Assembly (NCBI RefSeq): GCF_020782875.1
Contig: NZ_JAJGBN010000003.1
Span: forward strand, 1-64,000
Length of the DNA: 64,000 bases
From: Allomuricauda sp. M10
Lineage (GTDB): Bacteria; Bacteroidota; Bacteroidia; Flavobacteriales; Flavobacteriaceae
Direction of reading: 5' to 3'
The position numbers and the translations under genes are program-made. The notes under the pieces were generated by a model. That model was not told the origin of the DNA and ran no database searches. It worked only from the letters and a program-made list of their open reading frames with translations. This document shows positions 41,404 through 51,748 of this stretch, in pieces; within the stretch, counting starts at the first letter, position 1, and every line of letters starts with the position of its first letter.

Positions 41404-42333
41404 TCAAACAAATTTTTGCCTTTCGATCATGAACGAATTCAGTACTTGTGAAAAATCGCCCCGAACGTCCACTTCCACATATTTGATTTTGTATTGGGCG
41501 CATTTCAGCTTCAATTCCTGCTGGTACTGCAATACTTTTTCGGAGTATGCTTTTTGAATGGTTTCGGCATACAGATCAATTTGTTGCCCGGTTTCCACAT
41601 CCACAAAACGTTTCGGTGCGTTTCTAAAATCAAAATTGATTTCATGCTCATGGTCCATCAAATGGAACAGGGCTACTGCATGCTTGTTATATTTCAGATG
41701 ACGTAGGGCCTCAAAAAGTTTTTCCTCTTCGGTCTCAGTTTGGAACATATCCGTAAAAAGAAAGATCATGCTCCTTCTGTGGATTTTCTCGGCAATCTGA
41801 TGTAAAAAAGTATATGTTTTAGTGGATTGCGAGTCCCTTTTGGTGGCCGCTACCTCGTTCAATTTGGAATACAACATCTGAAAATGCCGCTCGCTGTTCT
41901 TTTCCGAAGCATAAAAATCATAGGTGTCGGAATAGATGCTCAGACCCACCGCATCCCGTTGCTTTTTCAAGAGTTGCATCAACGCGGCAATGGACAACAC
42001 CCCAAAACCAATTTTGTTGAGGTTGTCCAAGGTAAGTTGTTTTACTTCGGGATAGTACATGGAGACCGAGTTGTCCAAGATCATGTGGCACCTCAGGTTG
42101 GTCTCGTCCTCATACCGTTTGGTGTACAATCGGTCCGTTTTGGCATAGAGTTTCCAGTCGATGTGCTTGGTACTTTCGCCCGAATTGTAAATTTTATGCT
42201 CGGCAAACTCGGCAGAAAATCCATGGAACGGACTTTTATGGATCCCACTGATGAATCCTTCCACAATCTGGTTGGCCAAAAGTTCCAGATGGTTAAAGAG
42301 TTGAGCCTTATGAAGTTCCGATCGTACGTCCAT
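41404..42333 (-). CDS. DUF58 domain protein
   Basis: The 309-residue protein has the DUF58 start (HKSPFHGFSAEFAEHKIYNSGE, then KHIDWKLYAKTDRLYTKRYEDE) and a VWA-like C-terminal half with MILDNSVSMYY and SMIFLFTDMF strands. DUF58 proteins work with MoxR ATPases in protein or metal-cofactor maturation; no moxR gene is in the window. It is monocistronic or follows trxA past a strong terminator. No signal peptide. Confidence 0.9.
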   Translation of the reverse strand: MDVRSELHKAQLFNHLELLANQIVEGFISGIHKSPFHGFSAEFAEHKIYNSGESTKHIDWKLYAKTDRLYTKRYEDETNLRCHMILDNSVSMYYPEVKQLTLDNLNKIGFGVLSIAALMQLLKKQRDAVGLSIYSDTYDFYASEKNSERHFQMLYSKLNEVAATKRDSQSTKTYTFLHQIAEKIHRRSMIFLFTDMFQTETEEEKLFEALRHLKYNKHAVALFHLMDHEHEINFDFRNAPKRFVDVETGQQIDLYAETIQKAYSEKVLQYQQELKLKCAQYKIKYVEVDVRGDFSQVLNSFMIERQKFV

Positions 42334-42360
42334 GTTCCTATTCTTCCGACAAGATAAAAT

Positions 42361-42392
42361 AAAAAAGGCTTGGCAAAAGCCAAACCTTTTTT
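42361..42392 (-). terminator. Terminator after trxA
   Basis: AAAAAAGGcTTGGC and GCCAAaCCTTTTTT pair around a four-base loop, U-rich on both strands. It lies 23 nt past the trxA stop and before the DUF58 start. Confidence 0.85.
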
Positions 42393-42414
42393 AAAATATG
42401 ATCGTGGGCACTTT

Positions 42415-42732
42415 TTACAATGCCGCTTCAATAGCGTCTGTGTAGACTTTCTTTGGAGAAACCCCTACTTGACGATTGATCACTTCTCCATCCTTGAAAA
42501 CAAGAACAGTTGGAATGTTACGAACACCGTATTTGGCAGCAAACTGTTGGTGTGCATCTACATCCACTTTGCCAACAACCGCTTTGCCCTCGTATTCTTG
42601 ACTTACTTCCTCAATGATCGGGCCTACCATTCTACATGGACCGCACCAAGCTGCCCAAAAATCGACAAGAACAGGTTTGTCACTTTTCAAAACCACTTCG
42701 TCAAAACTTGCATCTGTTATTTCTAGTGCCAT
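42415..42732 (-). CDS. trxA: Thioredoxin
   Basis: This 105-residue classical thioredoxin has the WCGPC active site (residues about 31-35), DFWAAWC before it, and the cis-Pro segment IPTVLVF (about 76). It keeps cytosolic disulfides reduced with thioredoxin reductase, which is not in the window. No export signal. A TAnnTTTG box (42760-42753) lies 28 nt upstream. Confidence 0.98.
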   Translation of the reverse strand: MALEITDASFDEVVLKSDKPVLVDFWAAWCGPCRMVGPIIEEVSQEYEGKAVVGKVDVDAHQQFAAKYGVRNIPTVLVFKDGEVINRQVGVSPKKVYTDAIEAAL

Positions 42733-42752
42733 TTTATTTATTTTTTGTTATG

Positions 42753-42760
42753 CAAAGTTA
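42753..42760 (-). promoter_or_regulatory. TAnnTTTG box upstream of trxA
   Basis: TAACTTTG on the minus strand 20 nt before the trxA ATG; no TTG lies at the usual distance upstream. Confidence 0.45.
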
Positions 42761-42832
42761 GTCAATAATTGTGCATCTACCTTACGGTGAGAGCATTCGT
42801 TTTAATTATGGTGCTATTTGTATTTGTTATGG

Positions 42833-45800
42833 TCAATTGAGCTGATAATGAATTTCATGCGCTTCCAATTCTGAAAGTAGCTCACTGTTGATCTTTACCT
42901 TTTGTTTTCTGCTTGATAGTTTGAGTTTGATTTCCTCTTCCATCTCATAGATTTCAAAGTTGAGGGGATGCTCGCCTTTGTATAATTTCAAGGTGTCTTT
43001 CAATGCCTTAATGCGTTGTTCCTGTAAACGGTCCAGGTCCAGTTTGATGGTCAACTTTTTGGCAAATGCATCCATCACATCCTGCAGCTGTTTAAAATCG
43101 TTGAACTGAAGTCGTGGTTCGCCTTTTTTTCCGGTATCGCGGTTTACCCAACCTTCCCTAACCAATGCTTTGATGTATACAAAGGAATTGATCATCAGAA
43201 AATGACGGAACTTGAGGTATTCCTCCCCAAAAATCCGGAACTCGTAGCTTTCGTTATAATCTTCCAAAGTGAAAAGCCCCCAGCCCTTGCCGTTTTTGGA
43301 GACCCTATGTTGCACATCGGTAATGACCCCGGCCACGGAAAGTTCACGGTTTACATGGGCTTCCATATTGGAAAATGCGGAGACATCGGCATTGCAAAAT
43401 GCGGTGATCTCTTTTTTGAAATCATCCAAAGGATGCCCAGAAATATAGATGCCCACCACTTCTTTTTCCCTTCTGAGTTTTTCCATGGTACCCCATTCCT
43501 CACAAGGGGGAACAATGGGTTCGGGTATTTGTACTTCGCTGGCATCCCCAAATAGGCTTACTTGGGAAGAGTTTTCGTTCTCTTGGAATTTGGAACCATA
43601 CCTCACTGCCTTCTCCAAAAAGGTGATGCCATCCCCGTCATCATGAAAATACTGGGCCCGGTGTGTATTGGAAAAGGAATCGAATCCACCTGCCAAGGCC
43701 AGGTTTTCAAAAGCTTTTTTATTGGCAGAACGAAGATCAACCCGTTTGGCTAAATCGAAAATGGAACGGTATGCCCCGTCTTTTTTACGGTTTTCCACAA
43801 TGGTCTCCACGGCGGAACGCCCCACACCTTTTATGGCGCCCATCCCAAAACGCACGGCATTGTCCTTATTCACCGCGAATTTATAGTAGGATTCGTTCAC
43901 ATCTGGACCTAAAACCTGCAATCCCATCCGCTTACATTCTTCCATAAAGAAGGTTACCTGTTTAATGTCGTTCATGTTGTTGGACAGTACCGCGGCCATA
44001 TATTCGGCAGGGTAGTGAGCCTTCAGGTAGGCCGTTTGGTAGGCGATGTACGCATAACAGGTAGAGTGGCTCTTGTTGAAGGCATAAGATGCAAATGCTT
44101 CCCAATCCTTCCAGATTTTCTCCAATACATCCCTTGGGTGTCCGTTCTTTTCACCACCATCCAAAAACTGGGGTTTTAATTTTTGAAGCAGGGCAAATAT
44201 CTTTTTTCCCATCGCCTTTCGCAAAACGTCGGCATCACCTTTGGAGAACCCGGCCAACTTTTGGGAAAGCAACATCACCTGCTCCTGGTAGACTGTGATT
44301 CCATAGGTTTCTTTGAGGTATTCCTCCATGTCGGCGAGGTCATAGGTAATCTCTTCGTCACCATGTTTGCGGGCAATAAAACTTGGGATGTATTCCATGG
44401 GCCCGGGTCTATAAAGGGCGTTCATGGCGATAAGGTCATCAAAAACTGTGGGTTTCAGGTTTTTCATGTGTTTCTGCATCCCAGGGGATTCGTATTGGAA
44501 TATCCCTACGGTGTCGCCTCGCTGGAAAAGTTCATACGTCTTCTCGTCATCCAACGGAAAATCATCGGGAATGAGTTCGATTCCTGTTCTGGCCTTTACG
44601 ATTTTCACCGTGTCCTTGATCAACGTCAAGGTCTTCAATCCCAAGAAATCCATTTTGAGGAGGCCGGCACTTTCCACCACGGAGTTATCAAACTGCGTTA
44701 CGTAAAGGTCGGAGTCCTTGGCCGTGGAAACGGGTACGAAGTTGGTAATATCGTCCGGTGTGATGATAACCCCGCAGGCATGTATTCCTGTATTCCGAAG
44801 GGATCCTTCCAACACCCGTGCCATGTTCACGGTCTGACCTTCCAAATCCTCGCTTTCGGAAATGTTCAACAATTCGTTGACTTTTTCCATTTCTTCGGAA
44901 CGGAACTTTTTCTTCAGCTCGGCTTCTTCAACCCCAAAAATCTTGTTGAGTTTGGACATGTTGGGAATCAACTTGGCGATACGATCCGCATCGCTCAATG
45001 GCAGGTCCAAAACCCTTGCCGTATCCCTGATGGACGATTTGGCGGCCATGGTGCCATAGGTGATGATCTGCGCCACCTGGTTGGAACCATATTTGTTGAT
45101 CACGTATTCCATCACACGACCCCGTCCTTCGTCATCAAAGTCGATATCGATATCGGGCATGGATACCCTATCCGGATTCAAGAAGCGCTCAAAAAGAAGG
45201 TCGTACTTCAACGGGTCAATGTTGGTGATGCCCAAACAATAGGCCACCACCGATCCCGCGGCAGAACCCCTTCCCGGACCCACCGAAACATCCATGTTCC
45301 GTGCTTCGCGGATAAAGTCCTCCACAATCAAGAAATAACCGGGGTACCCTGAGTTTTTGATGGTCTCCAACTCAAAATCGATGCGTTCGCTGATTTCAGG
45401 TGAAATCTCCCCGTAACGTCTTTCGGCCCCTTGATAAGTAATATGTCTCAAATAAGCATTTTCCCCGCGTTTGCCTCCATCTTCCTCATCTTCCTGCACC
45501 TTGAATTCCTCTGGAATGTCGAATTTGGGAAGCAGGATATCGCTTGCCAGATCATAAGGTTCCACTTTGTCCACCAGTTCATGGATGTTCAAAATGGCCT
45601 CGGGAATATCTTTGAAGATTTCCTTCATCTCGCCCGAAGACTTGAAATAATATTCCTGATTGGGCAGACCGTAACGGTACCCACGTCCACGACCGATAGG
45701 GGTGGAACGTTTTTCGCCATCCTTCACGCAAAGCAGAATGTCATGGGCCTCGGCATCATCCTTCGCACAATAATAGGTATTGTTAGTGGCTACCATTTTT

Positions 45801-47218
45801 ACATTATGGTCCTTGGCCAATTGCACCAGTACTTGGTTTACCCGATCCTCGTCTTCCTGACCGTGGCGCATAAGCTCCACATACAGGTCGTCACCGAATT
45901 GTTCCTTCCACCACAAGAGGGCTTCCTCGGCCTGCTTTTCGCCAACGTTCAATATTTTGTTGGGCACTTCGCCATAAAGGTTTCCGGTAAGGGCAATCAC
46001 GTTTTCCTTGTATTGCTCCACGATTTTTTTATCGATTCGGGGCACGTAATAGAAGCCATCCGTATACGCAATAGACGACATTTTGGCGAGGTTGTGATAG
46101 CCTTTTTTGTTCTTGGCCAACAACACGATCTGGTAACCGTAGTCCTTTACATTTTTATTGGTATGGTCCTCACAAACATAAAATTCGCAACCCACGATTG
46201 GGGTGATCTCTTGTTCTGCAGGTATTTCTCCTTTCTCCTCCCGTTCCTTGTTGCGGTCCTTTACACCTTTGTTGTGGGCCATGATTTCTTTCACAAAGTG
46301 AAAGGCGCCCATCATGTTGGCATGGTCGGTAAGGGCAACGGCAGGCATGCCATTATCAGCTGTGGCCTTTACCAAATCTTTTATATTGATGGTGGACTGG
46401 AGCACCGAAAACTGGGAATGGTTGTGCAAGTGTGCAAACGGGGCATCTTCCAGTGTTTCGATGTTCTCCTGGATTTCTTCTGCGGAAATTTCCCCGGTAT
46501 CTTTTGCCCAAAGGGCATCCGCAATTTTTTTGGAAGCCGCTTTTAAGTTGATGTGCTTTAGGCCGATGAGTTCGATCTCCTGTGGATTGGTCTCGGAGAA
46601 TCGCTCAAAATAATCGGGTTGCACATCCAGTTCGTTGGCGGAAAACTGTCTTTTTCTGACCAATTCCAGAAAACAACGGGTGGTGGCCTCCACGTCGGCG
46701 GTTGCATTGTGGGCCTCGGCAAAGGGTTCTCCAAAGAGAAATTCATGAAGCTCGGTCAAGGTGGGCAGTTTGAACTTACCTCCTCGACCCCCAGGAATCT
46801 TGCAGAGTTCGGCGGTATGTTCGGTACAGGTGTCCAGAACCGGTAATGTGGTCAAAGGGCTGTCCACTTGGTATCGGTGGAACTCGCATCCCATAATGTT
46901 GACATCGAAGTCCACATTTTGACCCACCACAAATTTGGTTCGGGACAACGCCTGGTTAAATTTGACCAAAACCTCTTCCAAAGGAACGCCCTGTTCTTCT
47001 GCCAGTGCGGTGGAAATGCCGTGAATCTGCTCCGATTCGTAGGGAATGTTGAATCCATCGGGCTTGATCAGGAAATCTTGGTGCTCCACCAAATTACCAA
47101 GCTCGTCGTGCAATTGCCAGGCAATCTGCACACAACGGGGCCAGTTATCGGTATCGGTAATGGGGGCATCCCAACGTTTGGGCAAACCGGTGGTTTCCGT
47201 ATCAAAGATCAAATACAT
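42833..47218 (-). CDS. dnaE: DNA polymerase III alpha subunit with N-terminal 3'-5' exonuclease fusion
   Basis: The 1461-residue replicative polymerase begins with a DEDD exonuclease domain (about 1-190; FDTETTG near the start, [22 protein letters not shown]). It continues with a PHP domain (about 268-480; [11 protein letters not shown]), the Pol III palm with [10 protein letters not shown] and [10 protein letters not shown], fingers, and a C-terminal OB/tau-binding region. Fusion of the proofreading exonuclease to the polymerase is a Bacteroidota feature and replaces a separate epsilon subunit. It is alone on the minus strand and intact over 4.4 kb. Confidence 0.97.
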   Translation of the reverse strand: MYLIFDTETTGLPKRWDAPITDTDNWPRCVQIAWQLHDELGNLVEHQDFLIKPDGFNIPYESEQIHGISTALAEEQGVPLEEVLVKFNQALSRTKFVVGQNVDFDVNIMGCEFHRYQVDSPLTTLPVLDTCTEHTAELCKIPGGRGGKFKLPTLTELHEFLFGEPFAEAHNATADVEATTRCFLELVRKRQFSANELDVQPDYFERFSETNPQEIELIGLKHINLKAASKKIADALWAKDTGEISAEEIQENIETLEDAPFAHLHNHSQFSVLQSTINIKDLVKATADNGMPAVALTDHANMMGAFHFVKEIMAHNKGVKDRNKEREEKGEIPAEQEITPIVGCEFYVCEDHTNKNVKDYGYQIVLLAKNKKGYHNLAKMSSIAYTDGFYYVPRIDKKIVEQYKENVIALTGNLYGEVPNKILNVGEKQAEEALLWWKEQFGDDLYVELMRHGQEDEDRVNQVLVQLAKDHNVKMVATNNTYYCAKDDAEAHDILLCVKDGEKRSTPIGRGRGYRYGLPNQEYYFKSSGEMKEIFKDIPEAILNIHELVDKVEPYDLASDILLPKFDIPEEFKVQEDEEDGGKRGENAYLRHITYQGAERRYGEISPEISERIDFELETIKNSGYPGYFLIVEDFIREARNMDVSVGPGRGSAAGSVVAYCLGITNIDPLKYDLLFERFLNPDRVSMPDIDIDFDDEGRGRVMEYVINKYGSNQVAQIITYGTMAAKSSIRDTARVLDLPLSDADRIAKLIPNMSKLNKIFGVEEAELKKKFRSEEMEKVNELLNISESEDLEGQTVNMARVLEGSLRNTGIHACGVIITPDDITNFVPVSTAKDSDLYVTQFDNSVVESAGLLKMDFLGLKTLTLIKDTVKIVKARTGIELIPDDFPLDDEKTYELFQRGDTVGIFQYESPGMQKHMKNLKPTVFDDLIAMNALYRPGPMEYIPSFIARKHGDEEITYDLADMEEYLKETYGITVYQEQVMLLSQKLAGFSKGDADVLRKAMGKKIFALLQKLKPQFLDGGEKNGHPRDVLEKIWKDWEAFASYAFNKSHSTCYAYIAYQTAYLKAHYPAEYMAAVLSNNMNDIKQVTFFMEECKRMGLQVLGPDVNESYYKFAVNKDNAVRFGMGAIKGVGRSAVETIVENRKKDGAYRSIFDLAKRVDLRSANKKAFENLALAGGFDSFSNTHRAQYFHDDGDGITFLEKAVRYGSKFQENENSSQVSLFGDASEVQIPEPIVPPCEEWGTMEKLRREKEVVGIYISGHPLDDFKKEITAFCNADVSAFSNMEAHVNRELSVAGVITDVQHRVSKNGKGWGLFTLEDYNESYEFRIFGEEYLKFRHFLMINSFVYIKALVREGWVNRDTGKKGEPRLQFNDFKQLQDVMDAFAKKLTIKLDLDRLQEQRIKALKDTLKLYKGEHPLNFEIYEMEEEIKLKLSSRKQKVKINSELLSELEAHEIHYQLN

Positions 47219-47326
47219 AGGCTATCGGTATGGGTCAAAAAAGCAATGGATAAAAATACGGAAGATGGCCTATTCGGTAAAATAGAGTTTTTACGATTTA
47301 TCAACCAATAAAAAATAGGAAGGGAG

Positions 47327-47356
47327 TTGTAGGTTAAAAGATTTGGAGTATATTTG
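47327..47356 (+). promoter_or_regulatory. Promoter of rpsP-rimM
   Basis: TTG (47327-47329), 19 nt, TATATTTG (47349-47356), a consensus match. Start near 47363 gives a leader of about 100 nt. Confidence 0.8.
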
Positions 47357-47462
47357 CACCCGCTTAACAGACAAGCAGTTGATTTCCGATTTCTCGGAAA
47401 TGACATTTTGAAAAACTAAAGAATTAATAACCAGGGTCGGGCACCCTACAAATTAATGTGAT

Positions 47463-48029
47463 ATGCCAGTTAGAATTAGACTTCAGAGACACGGTAAAAA
47501 AGGTAAACCATTTTATTGGGTGGTTGCCGCAGATTCAAGATCAAAAAGAGACGGTAAATTTTTGGCCAAATTGGGAACTTACAACCCAAACACCAATCCT
47601 GCTACCATCGATTTGGATGTAGATAGTTCCGTAAAATGGTTGCAGAATGGTGCACAACCTACTGATACCGCTAGAGCTATCCTTTCTTACAAAGGAGTTT
47701 TGTTGAAGCACCACTTGTTGGGCGGTGTTCGTAAAGGAGCATTGACCGAAGAGCAAGTTGAGGAAAAATTCAATGCTTGGTTGGATGATAAAACCAACAA
47801 GATCCAAGCTAAAAAAGATGGTTTGAGCAAAGCAGATGCTGATGCCAAGGCCAAAGCTTTGGAAGCTGAGAAAGAAGCCAACGAAAAAAGGATCGCTGCT
47901 GCCGCTCCTGTTGAAGAAGTAGTGGAAGAAGTTGCCGAGGAAACTGCAGAAGTAGCTACCGAAGAAGCTCCAGTTGAAGAAACTGCTGAGGCTCCTGCTG
48001 CTGAAGAAGCTTCCAAAGAAGAAGAATAA
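47463..48029 (+). CDS. rpsP: Small-subunit ribosomal protein bS16 with acidic C-terminal extension
   Basis: The first ~85 residues are bS16 ([40 protein letters not shown]). An extension of about 100 residues, rich in Ala, Glu and Lys ([18 protein letters not shown]), brings the total to 188. Such tails are usual in Bacteroidota bS16. It is followed after 12 nt by rimM, the classical pairing. Confidence 0.97.
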   Translation: MPVRIRLQRHGKKGKPFYWVVAADSRSKRDGKFLAKLGTYNPNTNPATIDLDVDSSVKWLQNGAQPTDTARAILSYKGVLLKHHLLGGVRKGALTEEQVEEKFNAWLDDKTNKIQAKKDGLSKADADAKAKALEAEKEANEKRIAAAAPVEEVVEEVAEETAEVATEEAPVEETAEAPAAEEASKEEE

Positions 48030-48041
48030 GACTAAAGAACG

Positions 48042-48572
48042 ATGCGCAAGGAAGATTGCTTCTACCTGGGCAAAATCGTTTCAAAATATAGTTTTAAGGG
48101 TGAGGTGTTGGTTAAATTGGATACCGATGAACCCGATATCTACGAAAATATGGAATCAGTATTTGTTTCTTTGGGAAACAATCTGGTTCCATTTTTTATT
48201 GACCGCTGTCGACTGCACAAATCCGATCTGCTCCGCATCGACTTTGAAGAGGTGAAGGATGAATCCTCAGCGGACAAGATCATTGGCTGCGAATTGTTCC
48301 TGCCACTTTCACTTTTGCCGCCCTTATCCGGGGACAAGTTTTATTTTCACGAGGTAATCGGTTTTACTTTGATGGATGAAGTACATGGGAATATAGGCGT
48401 AATCCAATCCATTAATGACAATGCTTCCCAAGAACTATTTGAGGCGGTAAAGGATGGCAAGGAACTCCTGATTCCCATCAGCGATGAAATCATCACTAAA
48501 GTGGATCGTAAGAACAAAACCATCCATGTGAAGACACCCGAAGGATTGGTGGACCTATACCTGGGTGAGTAA
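48042..48572 (+). CDS. rimM: 16S rRNA processing protein RimM
   Basis: This 176-residue factor helps mature the 30S head around bS16/uS19. The N-terminal RimM barrel begins DCFYLGKIVSKYSFKGEVLVKL; the C-terminal PRC-barrel has FHEVIGFTLMDE and ELLIPISDEIITKVD. Length is normal. It is 12 nt after rpsP and probably on the same transcript. Confidence 0.96.
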   Translation: MRKEDCFYLGKIVSKYSFKGEVLVKLDTDEPDIYENMESVFVSLGNNLVPFFIDRCRLHKSDLLRIDFEEVKDESSADKIIGCELFLPLSLLPPLSGDKFYFHEVIGFTLMDEVHGNIGVIQSINDNASQELFEAVKDGKELLIPISDEIITKVDRKNKTIHVKTPEGLVDLYLGE

Positions 48573-48609
48573 ATAAGCTTTTTGGCTATATTTATCAAAA
48601 CCTTTCTTC

Positions 48610-50040
48610 ATGTACCGATTTATTGTTCTGGCCATACTTTTTGGTATGGGACTTGTTGGCGAAGACAAGCCACAAATTGAAAAGCAAGATACCCCTCCCA
48701 ATATTATATTGATCTTTACTGATGACCAAGGGTATCAGGATGTTGGGATCTTTGGCTCCCCAAACATCAAGACACCAAACCTGGACCAAATGGCCGCCGA
48801 AGGACTTCAGTTGACCAGTTATTATGCTGCACAGGCTGTCTGTTCCGCTTCCAGGGCAGGGATTTTAACAGGATGCTACCCCAATCGAATAGGCATCCAC
48901 AATGCGTTGGGTCCCGATAACACCCATGGGATCAATGCCTCGGAAACCACCATTGCCGAAATGCTGAAGAAAAAAGGGTATGCTACGGCAATCTATGGAA
49001 AATGGCATTTGGGTCACCATGAACAATTTTTGCCTACCCGCCATGGGTTCGATGAATGGTTCGGCATCCCTTATTCCAATGATATGTGGCCCAATCATCC
49101 GGAACAGGGCAAATACTTCAACTTTCCTGATTTACCTCTTTATGAAAATGAAACGGTCATTGACACACTTGAAGAGCAATCGCAATTAACCACTCAGATC
49201 ACAGAACGAAGCGTGGATTTCATCAATAGGAATAAGGACAAACCGTTCTTCTTGTATGTGCCTCATCCACAACCACATGTACCGTTGTTTGTTTCGGAAA
49301 AATTCAAGGGAAAATCGGAAAGAGGCTTGTATGGTGATGTAATCATGGAAATCGATTGGTCGGTTGGCCAGATCATGAAGGCATTAAAAGATAACGGATT
49401 GGAGGAAAACACGTTGGTCATCTTTACTTCCGATAATGGACCTTGGTTGTCGTATGGCAATCACGCAGGAAGTGCTTTACCTCTTCGAGAAGGTAAAGGT
49501 ACGGCTTGGGAAGGTGGACAACGGGAACCCTGCATCATCAAATATCCCAAAAAATTAGCAGGGGGTAGGGTGATTGATGTCCCTATGATGGCTATTGATC
49601 TATTGCCAACACTGGCAGAACTTACCCAAGCTTCGCTTCCGAAACAGACTATTGATGGTAAAAGTGTTTGGAAAATTTTGACCGGGGAACAGAATGAACC
49701 CGTACAGGAAGCTTACTTTTTTTATTATCGTGTGAATGAAATGTTCGGGGTACGATACGGTAAATGGAAATTATATTTTCCACATCGATATCGCACTATG
49801 GAAGATCAGGAACCGGGCAAGGATGGTATTCCAGGGGAATATCGGATGGTGGACATGAAAGAAATCGAATTATACGATTTGGAAAACGATATCAGCGAGA
49901 CCAATAATGTGGCTACTCAAAATCCAGATGTTGTTGCTGAAATTGAAAAATTGGCCAATAACATGAGGTATAGATTGGGCGACTCGCTTAAAGATATGAA
50001 GGGTGTGGAAACTAGGGAACCGGGAAGGTTACAACGATAA
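48610..50040 (+). CDS. S1-family sulfatase
   Basis: The 476-residue enzyme has an N-terminal hydrophobic signal region. Metal-binding is at LIFTDDQG. The formylglycine motif C78-S-A-S-R82 (AVCSASRAGILTG) and the downstream GKWHLGHH and FTSDNGPW segments complete the S1 active site. It hydrolyses a sulfate ester, probably of an algal polysaccharide or a small molecule; the substrate cannot be read. The C-terminus has the usual YDLENDISETNNVA block. It needs a formylglycine-generating enzyme encoded elsewhere. Confidence 0.93.
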   Translation: MYRFIVLAILFGMGLVGEDKPQIEKQDTPPNIILIFTDDQGYQDVGIFGSPNIKTPNLDQMAAEGLQLTSYYAAQAVCSASRAGILTGCYPNRIGIHNALGPDNTHGINASETTIAEMLKKKGYATAIYGKWHLGHHEQFLPTRHGFDEWFGIPYSNDMWPNHPEQGKYFNFPDLPLYENETVIDTLEEQSQLTTQITERSVDFINRNKDKPFFLYVPHPQPHVPLFVSEKFKGKSERGLYGDVIMEIDWSVGQIMKALKDNGLEENTLVIFTSDNGPWLSYGNHAGSALPLREGKGTAWEGGQREPCIIKYPKKLAGGRVIDVPMMAIDLLPTLAELTQASLPKQTIDGKSVWKILTGEQNEPVQEAYFFYYRVNEMFGVRYGKWKLYFPHRYRTMEDQEPGKDGIPGEYRMVDMKEIELYDLENDISETNNVATQNPDVVAEIEKLANNMRYRLGDSLKDMKGVETREPGRLQR

Positions 50041-50058
50041 TAATTTTCAGGAAATTAA

Positions 50059-50086
50059 AAAGGGGCAATCCCGCCCCTTTCTGTTT
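50059..50086 (+). terminator. Terminator after sulfatase gene
   Basis: AAAGGGGC (50059-50066) pairs with GCCCCTTT (50073-50080), followed by CTGTTTT. It lies 19 nt past the sulfatase stop and also faces the convergent beta-barrel gene. Confidence 0.8.
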
Positions 50087-50103
50087 TAAGAATTATGAAA
50101 GTT

Positions 50104-50679
50104 TTATTTTTTCCATTTGCCACCGCCAACGTAGAAGCCCAATGAAATTCCAAAATAGGAGTTCTTCTGTTCAACCCCATCACCAAAATCGGTCTTTCCA
50201 ATTAAGTTGTATGTTGCGGCCAGTCGGAACTTTCCTGCTTCAAAACCAGCTCTTACAAGCCCTCCAAATTTGCCGTCGACCTTAACTTCGCCTGATCCAA
50301 CCCCGCCAATATCCAATTTTGCATTGGCCAAGGAATTATAACCTGCACCAGCTCCCAAAAAGGGTGCAAAAGAAGAACTTCCAGAGTTGAAGTAATAGTC
50401 AAAAGTGGCAGAATAGGACATACTGGCTGCCAGTTCTGCTTCTACAGAAATACCACTTTCAGTAATGTTTTTGGCCATAGCGGCAGATTCAAATCGCAGA
50501 CCTATGTTCATGTTGTCGGCAATATTGTACTTGGGTTCCAAGGCAATCAGGACTCCGCCTCCTCCATCGGGCATGGCATAACCCAAATCCATTCCGACCC
50601 TGAATTTTCCTTGTTCCTGTGCGTGGCTCAATTGGCTCATGGAAACCAAAGCGATGATGGCAAAAATGATTTTTTTCAT
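50104..50679 (-). CDS. Outer-membrane beta-barrel protein
   Basis: From ATG 50679 the 191-residue protein has a signal peptide (MKKIIFAIIALVSMSQLSHA). It then has an eight-strand barrel pattern with FRVGMDLGYAMP, FAPFLGAGAGYNSL and RAGFEAGKFRLAATYNL. The OMP_b-brl family fits. A six-residue longer start (50697) is less likely. It is monocistronic. Its role is unknown. Confidence 0.85.
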   Translation of the reverse strand: MKKIIFAIIALVSMSQLSHAQEQGKFRVGMDLGYAMPDGGGGVLIALEPKYNIADNMNIGLRFESAAMAKNITESGISVEAELAASMSYSATFDYYFNSGSSSFAPFLGAGAGYNSLANAKLDIGGVGSGEVKVDGKFGGLVRAGFEAGKFRLAATYNLIGKTDFGDGVEQKNSYFGISLGFYVGGGKWKK

Positions 50680-50892
50680 AATAAATAGTGTGTTCAAGAT
50701 TGGTAAATGATTTGGACAAGGTTTTTCCTTGTCTACTTGGGTTGCGAAATAACCTTAATCGATTAAAGAAAACACCTTAGATCTTATGGAAGGGACATGT
50801 GAATTTATCAAACCAAGGTTTGAATTGATATGTGTACTTCAATTACTAAGAGACTCTATTTCTTTAAAGGAAGAAAAAGTACCTTTGGTAAA

Positions 50893-51603
50893 ATGAAGCC
50901 ATTTCAGTTTAAAGAATTCACGGTTTATCAAGATCAATGCGCCATGAAAGTAGGTACGGATGGTGTGCTTTTGGGGGCTTGGACCTCTTTGGAACATCAG
51001 CCAGAAACCATTTTGGATGTTGGTGCCGGTACGGGTTTGATTGCATTACAACTCGCCCAGCGTTCGGTTGCAGAAACCATTGATGCCATTGAATTGGATG
51101 AAGCTGCTTATGAACAGTGTGTGACCAATTTTGAAGGATCGCCTTGGGCAGATCGATTGTTTTGCTACCATGCCGGTTTTGATGAATTTGTGGATGAGAT
51201 TGAAGATGAATACGATCTTATTGTTTCCAATCCTCCTTTTTATGCCGAAGAAATGAGTAGCGGAGTTGTTTCAAGAGACTATGCCAGACAGAACAGTTCC
51301 CTCCCATTTGATGAATTGGTAGAGGGGGTTGCCAAACTCCTTTCGGAACAAGGTCGGTTTTCGGTCATTGTTCCCTTCAAGGAAGAATCGAATTTATTGG
51401 AATTGGCTAATAAAAATCATTTGTATCCACAACGCATCACAAGGGTAAAAGGAAATGCACAAGTGGAATACAAAAGAAGTTTGATGGAGTTCGGTTTTGA
51501 AAAAGTGGAAGTACGAATTGATGAACTTATCATTGAAACGGAACGCCATCAGTATACGGATGCATACATTAAACTGACCGAAGCATTTTATTTAAAAATG
51601 TAA
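50893..51603 (+). CDS. trmN6: tRNA1(Val) adenine-37 N6-methyltransferase
   Basis: The 236-residue SAM-dependent methylase has motif I (ILDVGAGTGLIALQLAQ), DAIELDEAAYEQC and the N6-methylase catalytic motif NPPF (LIVSNPPFYAEE). The N-terminal FKEFTVYQDQCAMKVGTDGVLLGAW is diagnostic for the TrmN6/YfiC family. The ATG at 50893 fits the family start; the longer frame to 50830 adds unrelated residues. A TACCTTTG box (50880-50887) ends only 5 nt before the ATG, which would make a nearly leaderless transcript. Confidence 0.93.
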   Translation: MKPFQFKEFTVYQDQCAMKVGTDGVLLGAWTSLEHQPETILDVGAGTGLIALQLAQRSVAETIDAIELDEAAYEQCVTNFEGSPWADRLFCYHAGFDEFVDEIEDEYDLIVSNPPFYAEEMSSGVVSRDYARQNSSLPFDELVEGVAKLLSEQGRFSVIVPFKEESNLLELANKNHLYPQRITRVKGNAQVEYKRSLMEFGFEKVEVRIDELIIETERHQYTDAYIKLTEAFYLKM

Positions 51604-51748
51604 CAATACTGAAATGAAATGTTATATTTCGTCAGTATATTTGGCGGACATTCCGCAAGGATGCTGAGTGGAGTCGAAGCATAATACAGAACTCACAATA
51701 AAATTAAGATCCCTGTTTTTGCAGGAATGACAAATAAAATTTGCACAT

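Noticed and set aside
44183..45352. Long plus-strand open frame opposite dnaE
   Set aside because: Antisense shadow of a well-supported polymerase gene; composition is not protein-like.
45431..46546. Second long plus-strand open frame opposite dnaE
   Set aside because: Same reason: antisense to the PHP and exonuclease-linking part of dnaE.
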